This document shows, in pieces, positions 42,647 through 51,103 of a stretch of DNA of 64,000 bases. Below the pieces are notes generated by a model that worked only from the letters and a program-made list of their open reading frames with translations, did not search any database and had not been told where the DNA came from. Position 1 is the stretch's first letter, and each line of letters starts with the position of its first letter. Made by a program: the position numbers and the translations under genes. The stretch lies in NCBI GenBank assembly GCA_035487155.1, contig DATHMK010000090.1, positions 1 through 64,000 of the forward strand. The letters run 5' to 3'. The DNA is from DAIDKA01 sp035487155 (GTDB taxonomy: Bacteria > Pseudomonadota > Gammaproteobacteria > Steroidobacterales > Steroidobacteraceae).

Positions 42647-43667
42647 GGCATTGGAAAAACTGCTCGCTGGCCAGCACCTCTCGCAGGTGCAAGCCGCCGC
42701 ATTGCTGACCGCGCTCACGGCGGCCGAGACCCACCCGGCGCTGACCGGCGCGGTGCTGGCCGCCCTGCGTGCCAAGGGCGAGGTGGCCGAAGAGTTGCGT
42801 GGTTTCGCCGACGGCATGCGCTCGCTGGCCCTGCGACCGCAGATTCCGCCGGGACTGCGCGCCATCGATATCGTCGGTACCGGCGGGGATGCCTCCGGTT
42901 CGCTGAGCATCTCCACCGGAACGGCGCTGCTCACCGCCGCCTGTGGGGTGCCGGTGGTGAAGCACGGCAACCGCTCCATTTCCAGCAAGTGCGGCAGCGG
43001 GGATGTGCTGGAAGCCCTGGGTGTCAGGATTCCCATGGATGAGGCGACCGCCGGGCGCTGCCTCGCCGCCACCGGCTTCACATTCCTGTTCGCCCCGTAC
43101 TATCACCCCGCCATGAAGGCCGTGGCCCAGGCGCGCGCCGCGCTCGGCGTGCGCACGATTTTCAATATCCTCGGGCCCCTGACCAACCCGGCGGCGCCGC
43201 CGCTCTATGTGATCGGCGCCTATAGCCCGGAGGTCGCGCGCCTGATGGCCCATGCCATGTCCGGCATGCCCATCGAGCGCGCCTTTGTCGTGCATGGCAG
43301 TCATGGCTGGGACGAGCCCACCCCGGTCGGACCCTTCATGCTGTTCGATGTACATCCCGGGCAGGTCGAGGAACAGGTGCGCGATCCGCACGATTTCGGG
43401 CTGGCGCGCTGCCGCAACGCGGACCTCGCCGGCGGCGATGCGCAGCACAATGCCCAGGCCCTGCGCGCGGTGTTGACGGGGGAGGATCGCGGGCCGCATC
43501 GCGATTGCCTGCTGCTCGGTGCCGCCCTGGCGCTCGAGGTCGCGGGCAGGACGCAAACGCCCCGCGAAGCCATTGAACTTGCCGCCAGCGCCATCGACTC
43601 CGGCGCGGCCGGTCGCACGCTCGACGGCGTGGCGAACTTCGCAAGGGTCGCGGCAGGTGCCATATGA
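42639..43667 (+). CDS. trpD: Anthranilate phosphoribosyltransferase
   Basis: The 342-aa enzyme transfers the phosphoribosyl group of PRPP to anthranilate. It has the conserved DIVGTGGDASGSLSIST, KHGNRSISSKCGSGDVLEALG and NILGPLTNPAAP blocks, at family length. GTG 42639 is chosen (MRKALEKLL); GTG 42633 is an alternative. It overlaps trpG by eight bases and trpC by four. Confidence 0.95.
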   Translation: MRKALEKLLAGQHLSQVQAAALLTALTAAETHPALTGAVLAALRAKGEVAEELRGFADGMRSLALRPQIPPGLRAIDIVGTGGDASGSLSISTGTALLTAACGVPVVKHGNRSISSKCGSGDVLEALGVRIPMDEATAGRCLAATGFTFLFAPYYHPAMKAVAQARAALGVRTIFNILGPLTNPAAPPLYVIGAYSPEVARLMAHAMSGMPIERAFVVHGSHGWDEPTPVGPFMLFDVHPGQVEEQVRDPHDFGLARCRNADLAGGDAQHNAQALRAVLTGEDRGPHRDCLLLGAALALEVAGRTQTPREAIELAASAIDSGAAGRTLDGVANFARVAAGAI

Positions 43668-44575
43668 GTGATCAGGATTTTCTCAAGACCATGGCCCGGG
43701 CGAGCGAGGAGCGGCTGCTCGTGGCGCGCGGCAAACTGTCGGAAAACGCGCTGCTGCGACAGGCGATGGCGACGGCCCCGCCGCCGCCGCTGGTGCGCAA
43801 CACCAGCGGCTTCGATCTCATCGCCGAACTGAAGCTGCGCTCACCGGCAGCGGGCCAGTTGCGCATGGCCGATGCCGAGGATCCCGCCCGGCGGGCGCTC
43901 AGCTATGCCGAAGCGGGCGCCGCGGCGGTCTCGGTGCTGACCGAGCCCAGCCGGTTCGATGGTTCGATGGCGCACCTGAGCGCCGCCGGCGCGGCACTGC
44001 GCGCCATGCGTGTGCCGGCGATGCGCAAGGACTTCCTGGTGGATCCCTACCAGGTCGTCGAGGCGCGCGCCGCCGGTGCCGGCGGCGTGCTCATCATTCT
44101 GCGCATGCTGTCCCGAGCGCAGCTGGATGAACTGTGTGCGGCGGCCAAGGCCTGCAGCCTGTTCGCGCTGCTGGAAGCCTTCGATGCGGCTGACATCGAA
44201 CTGGCGCACCAGATCCTCGAGGCGCAGACGCATGAGGAACCGGGCCCCTATCGCCTGGGGCCCAGCCGCAGCGCCAACATTCGCGCGCGCCCCGGCATGG
44301 CGCCGGTGCAATGGCTGGTCGGCGTCAATTGCCGCGACCTGGCGACGCTGCAGGTGGTTCCCGGACGGCTCGAGGAGCTGGTGCGGCTGCTGCCTGCGCA
44401 GGTGCCGCGCGTGGCCGAGAGTGGCGTCGCAACCGCCGAGGATGCACGGCGCGTGGCCGCGGCGGGTTACGACATGGCACTGGTCGGCAGCGCCTTGATG
44501 AGCGGTGCGGATCCGCGCGCGCTGGCCCACGACATGATCGTGGCCGGGCGTCGGGCGCGGCAGCAGTGGTACTGA
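43664..44575 (+). CDS. trpC: Indole-3-glycerol phosphate synthase, variant with internal insertion
   Basis: A 303-aa TIM-barrel protein that should convert CdRP to indole-3-glycerol phosphate. It has IAELKLRSPAAG (usually K.SPS.G), SVLTEPSRFDGS, MRKDFLVDPYQV, GVNCRDLATL and AESGVATAEDARR. It is about 35 residues longer than usual because of an extra segment at about 184-215 (QTHEEPGPYRLGPS...), placed before the GVNCRDL strand. The catalytic Glu of the usual LVEVHD is seen as LLEAFD. It overlaps trpD by four bases (ATGA). Confidence 0.9.
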   Translation: MSDQDFLKTMARASEERLLVARGKLSENALLRQAMATAPPPPLVRNTSGFDLIAELKLRSPAAGQLRMADAEDPARRALSYAEAGAAAVSVLTEPSRFDGSMAHLSAAGAALRAMRVPAMRKDFLVDPYQVVEARAAGAGGVLIILRMLSRAQLDELCAAAKACSLFALLEAFDAADIELAHQILEAQTHEEPGPYRLGPSRSANIRARPGMAPVQWLVGVNCRDLATLQVVPGRLEELVRLLPAQVPRVAESGVATAEDARRVAAAGYDMALVGSALMSGADPRALAHDMIVAGRRARQQWY

Positions 44576-44576
44576 C

Positions 44577-45194
44577 GTGCCGGACGCCAAATCCCCGCTA
44601 TGGCTCAAAATCTGCGGCCTCACCGACGATGCGGCCGTGAGCGCCGCGCTGCAGGCCGGCGTTGATGCCATCGGCTTCGTCTTTTCTCCCTCGCCACGCC
44701 AGCTTGCGCCCGCGCAGGCGGCGCGCCTGGCCGCCGCGGCGCGCGGCCGGGCGCTGTGCATCGCCGTGACGCGCCATCCGAAGCAGCCCTTGCTGGATGA
44801 GATCGTCCGCGACTTCAAGCCCGACGGCTGGCAGACCGACATCAACGATCTGAGTGTCCTGCGCGTGCCCAAGCAGTTGCCGATCCTGCCGGTCCTGCGC
44901 AGCGGTTCCCCGGCCCTCGAGGCACCCCCGCGACGCTTCCTGTTCGAGGGACCGTTCAGCGGCCAGGGTATCAACGCCGACTGGACCGAGGCCGCGCGTC
45001 TGGCCAGCGCGTCGCAACTGATCCTGGCGGGCGGCCTCAACGTGGACAACGTGGCCGCGGCCATCGCGACCGTTCGGCCCTTTGGCGTCGATGTGTCCAG
45101 CGGGGTCGAAGAGCAGCCGGGCCACAAGAGTCCGGCGCTGATCGCGGCATTCGTGGCGGCAGCGCGCATGGCGCATGCACAGCTGATGCAATAA
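44577..45194 (+). CDS. trpF: Phosphoribosylanthranilate isomerase
   Basis: The 205-aa enzyme performs the Amadori rearrangement of PRA to CdRP. It has KICGLTDDAAVSAALQAGVDAIGFVF with the catalytic Cys, and LFEGPFSGQGINADW. At the end it has LAGGLNVDNVAAAI and FGVDVSSGVEEQPGHKSP, with the catalytic Asp before VSSGVE. GTG 44577 starts one base after the trpC stop. Confidence 0.95.
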   Translation: MPDAKSPLWLKICGLTDDAAVSAALQAGVDAIGFVFSPSPRQLAPAQAARLAAAARGRALCIAVTRHPKQPLLDEIVRDFKPDGWQTDINDLSVLRVPKQLPILPVLRSGSPALEAPPRRFLFEGPFSGQGINADWTEAARLASASQLILAGGLNVDNVAAAIATVRPFGVDVSSGVEEQPGHKSPALIAAFVAAARMAHAQLMQ

Positions 45195-45208
45195 ACGGAG
45201 ATACGACA

Positions 45209-46465
45209 GTGACCAGCGAGATTTCCGAAGCCGAGAAGGAGCAGCTGCTGCAGGCTGCCATCGCCGGCCGGTTTCCTGATGAGCGGGGCCGCTTCGGACC
45301 CTTTGGCGGGCGCTATGTGCCCGAGACACTCATTCCGGCCCTGGAGCGCCTGGAACGTGGCGTGCGCGAGCATCTGCCCAGCCCCGAATTCCAGCAGGCC
45401 CTGAGCCGCGAACTGCGCTCCTGGGTTGGACGTCCCACGGCCCTCACCTATGCGGCGACGCTGTCGGCGCGCTGGGGCGCCGAGGTGTGGCTGAAGCGTG
45501 AGGACCTTGCGCACACCGGCGCACACAAGATCAACAATGCCATTGGTCAGGCGCTGCTCGCCAAGCGTATCGGCGCCAAACGCGTCGTGGCCGAGACTGG
45601 CGCCGGCCAGCACGGGGTGGCTTCGGCCGCGGCCTGCGCACGCGTGGGTCTGCCCTGCGTGGTGTACATGGGCGAAGTGGACATGGAACGCCAGGCGCCG
45701 AACGTGGGTCGCATGCGGCTGCTGGGCGCGACCGTGGAGCCGGTGACCAGCGGGGATCGCACCCTGCGTGCCGCCATCGACGAGGCGATGCGCGATTGGG
45801 TGTCCGACCCCACCCACAGTTTCTACCTGCTGGGTTCAGCCATCGGCCCTCATCCCTATCCCTACCTGGTGCGCGAACTGCAGGCCATTATCGGTCGCGA
45901 AGCGCGCGCGCAGATCCAGGAGGCCACCGGCGGCCTGCCCGATGCGGTATTCGCCTGTGTCGGCGGTGGCTCCAATTCCATCGGCATGTTCCATCCCTTC
46001 ATCGCCGATCGCGGCGTGAAGATCATCGGCTTCGAAGCCGGCGGCACCGGCAAGGGCCTGGGAATGAACGCCGCCACCTTGAGCTACGGTAGTCCGGGGG
46101 TACTGCATGGCGTGTATTCCATGCTGCTGCAGGATGCCGAAGGCCAGATCCAGGAAACCACCTCGGTCTCCGCCGGCCTGGATTACCCGGGCGTCGGCCC
46201 CGAGCATGCGCTGCTGCATCTGACGGGTCGTGTGCAATATGAAGCGGTGGAGGACCTCGAAGCGCTGGCCGCGGTGAAGGAATGCTGCGAGTCCGAGGGC
46301 ATTCTGCCGGCCATTGAAAGCGCCCATGCCCTGGCGGGCGTCAAGCGTTGGACCGCGGCGCACCCCGGTGCGCGTGTGGTGATCTGTCTGTCAGGCAGAG
46401 GTGACAAGGACATGCCCACTCTGCAAAGAACCCTGTTGGCCAACCTCGAGTCCGAACGCAAATGA
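45209..46465 (+). CDS. trpB: Tryptophan synthase beta chain
   Basis: The 418-aa PLP enzyme joins indole and serine. It has GPFGGRYVPETL near the start, LKREDLAHTGAHKINN with the PLP lysine, ETGAGQHGVA, and CVGGGSNSIGMFHPF with the phosphate loop. The C-terminus has VVICLSGRGDKDM. It starts with GTG 45209 and has GGAG upstream; it overlaps trpA by four bases, the usual arrangement for the two subunits. Confidence 0.96.
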   Translation: MTSEISEAEKEQLLQAAIAGRFPDERGRFGPFGGRYVPETLIPALERLERGVREHLPSPEFQQALSRELRSWVGRPTALTYAATLSARWGAEVWLKREDLAHTGAHKINNAIGQALLAKRIGAKRVVAETGAGQHGVASAAACARVGLPCVVYMGEVDMERQAPNVGRMRLLGATVEPVTSGDRTLRAAIDEAMRDWVSDPTHSFYLLGSAIGPHPYPYLVRELQAIIGREARAQIQEATGGLPDAVFACVGGGSNSIGMFHPFIADRGVKIIGFEAGGTGKGLGMNAATLSYGSPGVLHGVYSMLLQDAEGQIQETTSVSAGLDYPGVGPEHALLHLTGRVQYEAVEDLEALAAVKECCESEGILPAIESAHALAGVKRWTAAHPGARVVICLSGRGDKDMPTLQRTLLANLESERK

Positions 46466-47244
46466 GTTCCAGACAAAACCCTCCTGGCGAAAACATCAGC
46501 CACGCCATCCGCAGCGCATCCGCCAAGGGCAATCCGGCACTGGTCGCCTATCTGACCGCGGGCTATCCCAGCATGGCGCAGTTCACCGAACATCTGCGGG
46601 CGATTGCCTCGGCCGCCGACGTGGTGGAGATCGGTGTACCGTTCACCGACCCCATGGCCGACGGCGTCACCGTGCAGCGCTCCAGCCAGGGGGCCCTGGC
46701 GCAAGGCGTGAGCCTGCGCTGGATACTCGCCGAGCTCACCAGCATGCCCAAGGTCGCCGCGCCGCTGCTGCTGATGAGCTACCTGAATCCATTGCTCGCG
46801 TTCGGCCTGGACAAACTGGCGGCAGCGGCCGCCAAGGCCGGCGTGAATGGCTTCATCGTGCCGGACCTGCCGGTGGATGAAAGCGATCTGCTCAAGGACG
46901 CGATGGCATCGCAGGGCATAGCGCTGGTGCAGATGGTGACACCGGTCACGACCCCGGAGCGGCTGGACAAAGTGGTCGCCGGAAGCAGCGGATTCGTCTA
47001 CGCCGTCACCAGGACCGGGGTGACTGGAAAGAATGTCGACGTGCCCAGCGAAGTCATCCAATACCTGGACCGGGTTCGCGCGCGCTCCGCGGTACCCGTG
47101 TGCGCAGGCTTCGGCATCCGCGGCCGCGAGCAGGTGCAGGCGCTGCGCGACCATGTCGACGGAGTCATCATCGGCTCGGCACTGGTGGAGGTGCTGGAGC
47201 GCGGGGGTGATCCGGCGCGCTGGCTGTCGGAGCTGCGCGTGTAG
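46462..47244 (+). CDS. trpA: Tryptophan synthase alpha chain
   Basis: A 260-aa TIM-barrel enzyme that cleaves indole-3-glycerol phosphate and channels indole to TrpB. Key blocks are ALVAYLTAGYPS, DVVEIGVPFTDPMADG with a catalytic Glu, LLLMSYLNPLL with the region around the second catalytic residue, GFIVPDLPVDE and FVYAVTRTGVTG. It is the last gene of the operon and shares ATGA with trpB. Confidence 0.95.
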   Translation: MSSRQNPPGENISHAIRSASAKGNPALVAYLTAGYPSMAQFTEHLRAIASAADVVEIGVPFTDPMADGVTVQRSSQGALAQGVSLRWILAELTSMPKVAAPLLLMSYLNPLLAFGLDKLAAAAAKAGVNGFIVPDLPVDESDLLKDAMASQGIALVQMVTPVTTPERLDKVVAGSSGFVYAVTRTGVTGKNVDVPSEVIQYLDRVRARSAVPVCAGFGIRGREQVQALRDHVDGVIIGSALVEVLERGGDPARWLSELRV

Positions 47245-47359
47245 TTCGCCTGAGGCGCAAGCGCCACAGCCACATCCGCCAACCCGTGCGCTACCGTACA
47301 GACGCGAGTCTGCCTCGTGCGCTACGGTTTAATGCCACGCTCAAATCGGAGTGTTGCAG

Positions 47360-48214
47360 ATGTTGCGCGATGTAACGAACATGCTTGGCTTCAGCATTGC
47401 GGCCACCGATGGTGGCATCGGCTTCGCAACCGATTTTCATTTCGACGACAAGGCCTGGGTCATTCGCTATCTGATCGTCGAGACCGGAACATGGCTCTCG
47501 GACCGCAAGGTACTGATCTCGCCGCTGGCGATTGGCGAGCCGAACTGGAAGTTCGAGACGTTTCCCGCCCGCCTCACACGCGAGCAGGTGCGCAACAGCC
47601 CCGACATTGATACCGAACAACCCGTGTCGCGCCAGCACGAGCAGGAGTATTCCAGCTTCTACGGCTACCCGTACTATTGGGGCGGCAATGGACTGTGGGG
47701 AGCAGCGTACTATCCGGGCGCGATGCTCACCAACATGGACTCCGCCGGCTCAGGCTCCGACTACCTCGCGGTGCAGGTTGAAAACGAACGGCGGGCGCGC
47801 GAAACCCAACACCAGCAGCATGACGACCCGCATCTGCGCAGTTGCAAGGCGGTCACGGGCTATCACATCAGTGCCGTGGATGGCGAGATCGGCCATCTTG
47901 AGGGCATGCTCGTCGATGAGGATTCATGGGCCATCCGTTATCTCATCGTGAATACCAGCAACTGGTGGCTCGGACACCGGGTGCTGGTCGCGCCAAGCTG
48001 GATCAGCGATGTCAGCTGGCTGCACCGGAGGATCACCGTTGATCTGACGCGCCAGGCCGTCCAGGAATCCCCGCCCTATGAATTGGCACACCTGCCGGAT
48101 CGCCCGCAGGAGACCCTGCTGCATGAACACTATGGCCACCACGGCTACTGGCAGGCCGAGACGGCGCCAGCGATTCCAGCTCGACAGACATCCGACGCCC
48201 ACCTGCAGCGCTGA
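47360..48214 (+). CDS. Tandem PRC-barrel domain protein
   Basis: A 284-aa protein with two similar modules. The first (about 7-70) contains GFSIAATDGGIGFATDFHFDDKAWVIRYLIVETG, the second (about 160-225) GYHISAVDGEIGHLEGMLVDEDSWAIRYLIVNTS; these are PRC-barrel beta domains. A Tyr/Gly-rich linker separates them. PRC barrels bind RNA or proteins in other contexts; this two-copy type is common next to stress genes, with function unknown. GGAG eight bases before ATG 47360 fixes the start. No signal peptide is seen. Confidence 0.8.
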   Translation: MLRDVTNMLGFSIAATDGGIGFATDFHFDDKAWVIRYLIVETGTWLSDRKVLISPLAIGEPNWKFETFPARLTREQVRNSPDIDTEQPVSRQHEQEYSSFYGYPYYWGGNGLWGAAYYPGAMLTNMDSAGSGSDYLAVQVENERRARETQHQQHDDPHLRSCKAVTGYHISAVDGEIGHLEGMLVDEDSWAIRYLIVNTSNWWLGHRVLVAPSWISDVSWLHRRITVDLTRQAVQESPPYELAHLPDRPQETLLHEHYGHHGYWQAETAPAIPARQTSDAHLQR

Positions 48215-48226
48215 GGGCGGCTGAGC

Positions 48227-49642
48227 GTGGGGCGTCATCTTCTGCTGTCCGCATTCCTGGCGATTGCAGCGGGGTACTCATCCGGCAGTGCCGCCCAAGC
48301 CGGTTACGCCGAGCTGGTACGGCGCATTGCGCCCAGCGTCGTCACCATCCTTGTCGAAGAACGCAGGCAAGGCGCGGCGCAGCACGCCGCGGATCGGGCG
48401 CTGGAGAGAACTGATATCGAAACTGACGCCGTCAGCGTGATGCTGCATCGTCTGCTGTCCGGTCCGGGTGCCGCGGCGGATCCTGCGCAGCGCGGGGCAG
48501 TACTGGGTTCAGGATTCATCGTCGCGGCCGACGGACTCATCGTGACGAACAACCATGTGGTCGCGGGCGCCGAATCGGTGCGCGTCCGGCTGGCCGATTC
48601 GCGGGAATTTCCCGCCCAGATCGTGGGCACCGATGCCGCCACGGATATCGCTTTGCTGCGCGTCAACGCCGGACGCTTGCCGGTGCTGCGCCTGGGGTCA
48701 TCTGAAAAGAGCTCGGTGGGCGATGCCGTCATTGCCATCGGCAATCCCTATGGCCTTGGGCAAACAGTCACTGCCGGCATCGTATCGGCGCGCGGCCGCA
48801 CCTTGGACGTCGATCCGTATATCGACTTTCTGCAGACCGATGCGGCCATCAATCGCGGCAACTCCGGCGGCCCGCTGCTGGCGACCGATGGGACCGTCCT
48901 GGGGGTCACCTCGGTGATTTTCTCCCCGAGCGGCGGCTCGGTCGGACTGGGTTTTGCGATTCCTGCCGAAACTGTGGCCGTGGTGATCGCCCAACTCGAG
49001 GCCCATGGACGGGTGGCTCGAGGGTATATCGGGGTCAGCACGCAGGCGCTGACGCCGGCGATCGCTACGGCACTGGGACTTAAGACACCGCAGGGTGCGC
49101 TGATCACCGCCGTGGATCCGGACAGCCCGGCGCGGGGCGTCCTCAATGTCGGGGATGTCCTGCTGAGCATGGACTCGGTGCCGGTCACTCTGTCCGAGTT
49201 ACCCAAGAAGGTGGCGCGACTCGCACCGGGAAGCAGCGTGCAACTGCTGATCCGGCGCGACGGCGCGCAGCTGCCGATTGCCTTTACGGTCGGCACACTT
49301 GCTAATCCCCCGGCTGATCCGGCCCTTGCCGGCGGTCCCGACACCTGGTCGGCGAATCTCGCGATTGGCCTGGCTGATACCACGGCGGTGGTTCGTAAGG
49401 CACTGAAGGCCGAAGGCGAACCCAGCGGCCTGATCGTGACGCAGTTGCGCGCCGCTGGCGCCGGCGCCCTGGCAGGCCTGCGCATCGGGGATCTGATTAC
49501 CCATGCCGGTACCAAACGATTGGCCGGCGTCGCGGATCTGGCGACGGTGGATATGCCGACCGCACAGCTGCCGCTGCTGCTGCGTGTCGTGCGCGACGGA
49601 TCCGCCAGCTTCATGGCGGTGACCGGAGCCGACGAACCTTGA
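48227..49642 (+). CDS. HtrA/DegP-type periplasmic serine protease
   Basis: The 471-aa precursor has a signal peptide (about 1-23) and a trypsin-like domain. The catalytic triad is His 110 (TNNHVVAG), Asp 140 (TDIALLRV) and Ser 213 (GNSGGPLL). A PDZ domain (GYIGVSTQAL...) and a second, more diverged PDZ-like end (AAGAGALAGLRIGDLI) follow. It degrades damaged envelope proteins. It starts with GTG 48227, 12 bases after the PRC-barrel gene's stop, so the two may be co-transcribed. Confidence 0.9.
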   Translation: MGRHLLLSAFLAIAAGYSSGSAAQAGYAELVRRIAPSVVTILVEERRQGAAQHAADRALERTDIETDAVSVMLHRLLSGPGAAADPAQRGAVLGSGFIVAADGLIVTNNHVVAGAESVRVRLADSREFPAQIVGTDAATDIALLRVNAGRLPVLRLGSSEKSSVGDAVIAIGNPYGLGQTVTAGIVSARGRTLDVDPYIDFLQTDAAINRGNSGGPLLATDGTVLGVTSVIFSPSGGSVGLGFAIPAETVAVVIAQLEAHGRVARGYIGVSTQALTPAIATALGLKTPQGALITAVDPDSPARGVLNVGDVLLSMDSVPVTLSELPKKVARLAPGSSVQLLIRRDGAQLPIAFTVGTLANPPADPALAGGPDTWSANLAIGLADTTAVVRKALKAEGEPSGLIVTQLRAAGAGALAGLRIGDLITHAGTKRLAGVADLATVDMPTAQLPLLLRVVRDGSASFMAVTGADEP

Positions 49643-49651
49643 GGGCGCCCC

Positions 49652-51067
49652 TTAGCCGACTTCGGCGCTGGCGGCCGCCGCCGCCTGCGTTGCGGCCACC
49701 TGCGGTGAGATCATCCGATAGCTGCGCCACTTACCCCACTTGTAATAGCCGATGGCCATCAGGATGGCCACGAAGGAGGAGGCGGGGAAGCTCCACCAGA
49801 TGGCATCGGCGTGCAGGCGATCCAGCAGCGCGAGCGCCAGCGGGAAACGGATGCCCAGCAGGCTGATGGCCAGCACGATGAGTGGCGCGACCACGGCGCC
49901 ATTGGCGCGCACCACGCCGAACATCACCATGGAGATACCGAAGAACACGAAGCTCCAGGTCACGATGTAGTTCAGGTGCACGCCGATGTCCATGGCGAGG
50001 GAGCCTGGCGTCAGCCAGATTGCCAGCGCCGAGCGCGTGAACACATCGACCACCGCAACCATGGTGCCGGTGAGGATCAGCTGATAGATCACGCCCATGC
50101 GGGTGATGGTGCTGATACGGTCCCACTTCTGCGCGCCGATGTTCTGCGCGGCCATGGAGGAGACCGCCATGCCGATCGCGAACGAAGGCATCTGGATGTA
50201 GTTCCACAGCTGTACCGCGGCGCCATATGCGGCGGCGGTGTGGATGCCGAAGCGGTTGACCAGGCTGATCATGAGCACCATGCTCAGCGACAGCACCATC
50301 ATCTGCAGCGCCATGGGCACGCCCTTGCCGATCAGCGTGCTGACGATGGACCAGTCGATCTTCAGCAGTTTGATTTCATCCCCGTGCAGGCACAGCGGGT
50401 GTTTCTTGCCATACAGGTAGCCGATCAGCACCACCAGGCTGATGGCCTGCGCCAGCAGCGTCGCCACGGCGGAACCTGCGATGCCCAGCCGCGGAATGGG
50501 CCCGACGCCGAAGATGAACACGGGGTTCAGCGCGATGTCCAGGCCCACCGACAGGATCAGGAAGTACAGCGGTGTCTTGGCATCACCGGCGCCGCGCAGC
50601 GCGGAGGTGGCGAAGATGTACAGCACCATGAACGGCAGCGCCAGGAAGATGACGCGCATGTAGGACACGGCCAGCGCCAGCGCTTCGGGCGGGGTCTGCA
50701 TGGCGCGCAGCAGCGGTTCGCAGATATACCAGCCCAGCACCGCCATCAGTACCGACAAGGCGGTCGCGAACGTGGTGCTGGTGCCGACCACGCGCTTGGC
50801 GTCGTGCAGGCGCCGACCACCCAGGTACTGGCCGATGAGGATGGTGGCGGCCATGGAGGCGCCGAACATCGCCCCCAGGACCAGGAACAGCACGATGCCG
50901 GCGTTGGAGCTGGCGGTGAGGGCTGCCTCGCCCAGGTAATGCCCGATCCAGAAGGAATTCACGGTCGCATTCAGCGACTGCAGGATGTTGCCGATGAGGA
51001 TGGGCAGGGTGAACAGCAGCAGGCGCTTGCTGATCGAACCTTCGGTCAGGTTGTTGGGCTGTGGCAT
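49652..51067 (-). CDS. MATE-family multidrug/toxin efflux transporter
   Basis: A 471-aa protein with about twelve membrane helices arranged as two six-helix halves. The opening SISKRLLLFTLPILIGNILQSLNATVNSFWIGHYLG and the central GAGDAKTPLYFLIL block are MATE family hallmarks. It exports cationic drugs or metabolites using a sodium or proton gradient. It lies downstream of ubiB on the same strand and converges on the HtrA-type gene. Confidence 0.9.
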   Translation of the reverse strand: MPQPNNLTEGSISKRLLLFTLPILIGNILQSLNATVNSFWIGHYLGEAALTASSNAGIVLFLVLGAMFGASMAATILIGQYLGGRRLHDAKRVVGTSTTFATALSVLMAVLGWYICEPLLRAMQTPPEALALAVSYMRVIFLALPFMVLYIFATSALRGAGDAKTPLYFLILSVGLDIALNPVFIFGVGPIPRLGIAGSAVATLLAQAISLVVLIGYLYGKKHPLCLHGDEIKLLKIDWSIVSTLIGKGVPMALQMMVLSLSMVLMISLVNRFGIHTAAAYGAAVQLWNYIQMPSFAIGMAVSSMAAQNIGAQKWDRISTITRMGVIYQLILTGTMVAVVDVFTRSALAIWLTPGSLAMDIGVHLNYIVTWSFVFFGISMVMFGVVRANGAVVAPLIVLAISLLGIRFPLALALLDRLHADAIWWSFPASSFVAILMAIGYYKWGKWRSYRMISPQVAATQAAAAASAEVG

Positions 51068-51103
51068 GGGGGTCGCAAGGCTATCGCAGGCGGATGGACA
51101 AGT

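Noticed and set aside
43841..45817. 658-codon open frame opposite trpC-trpF-trpB
   Set aside because: Lies entirely antisense to well-supported trp genes and has no recognisable protein features.
47244..47300. Short inverted repeat GGCG/CGCC after trpA considered as the trp terminator
   Set aside because: Only a 4-bp stem and no T-run follows, so it is too weak to call.
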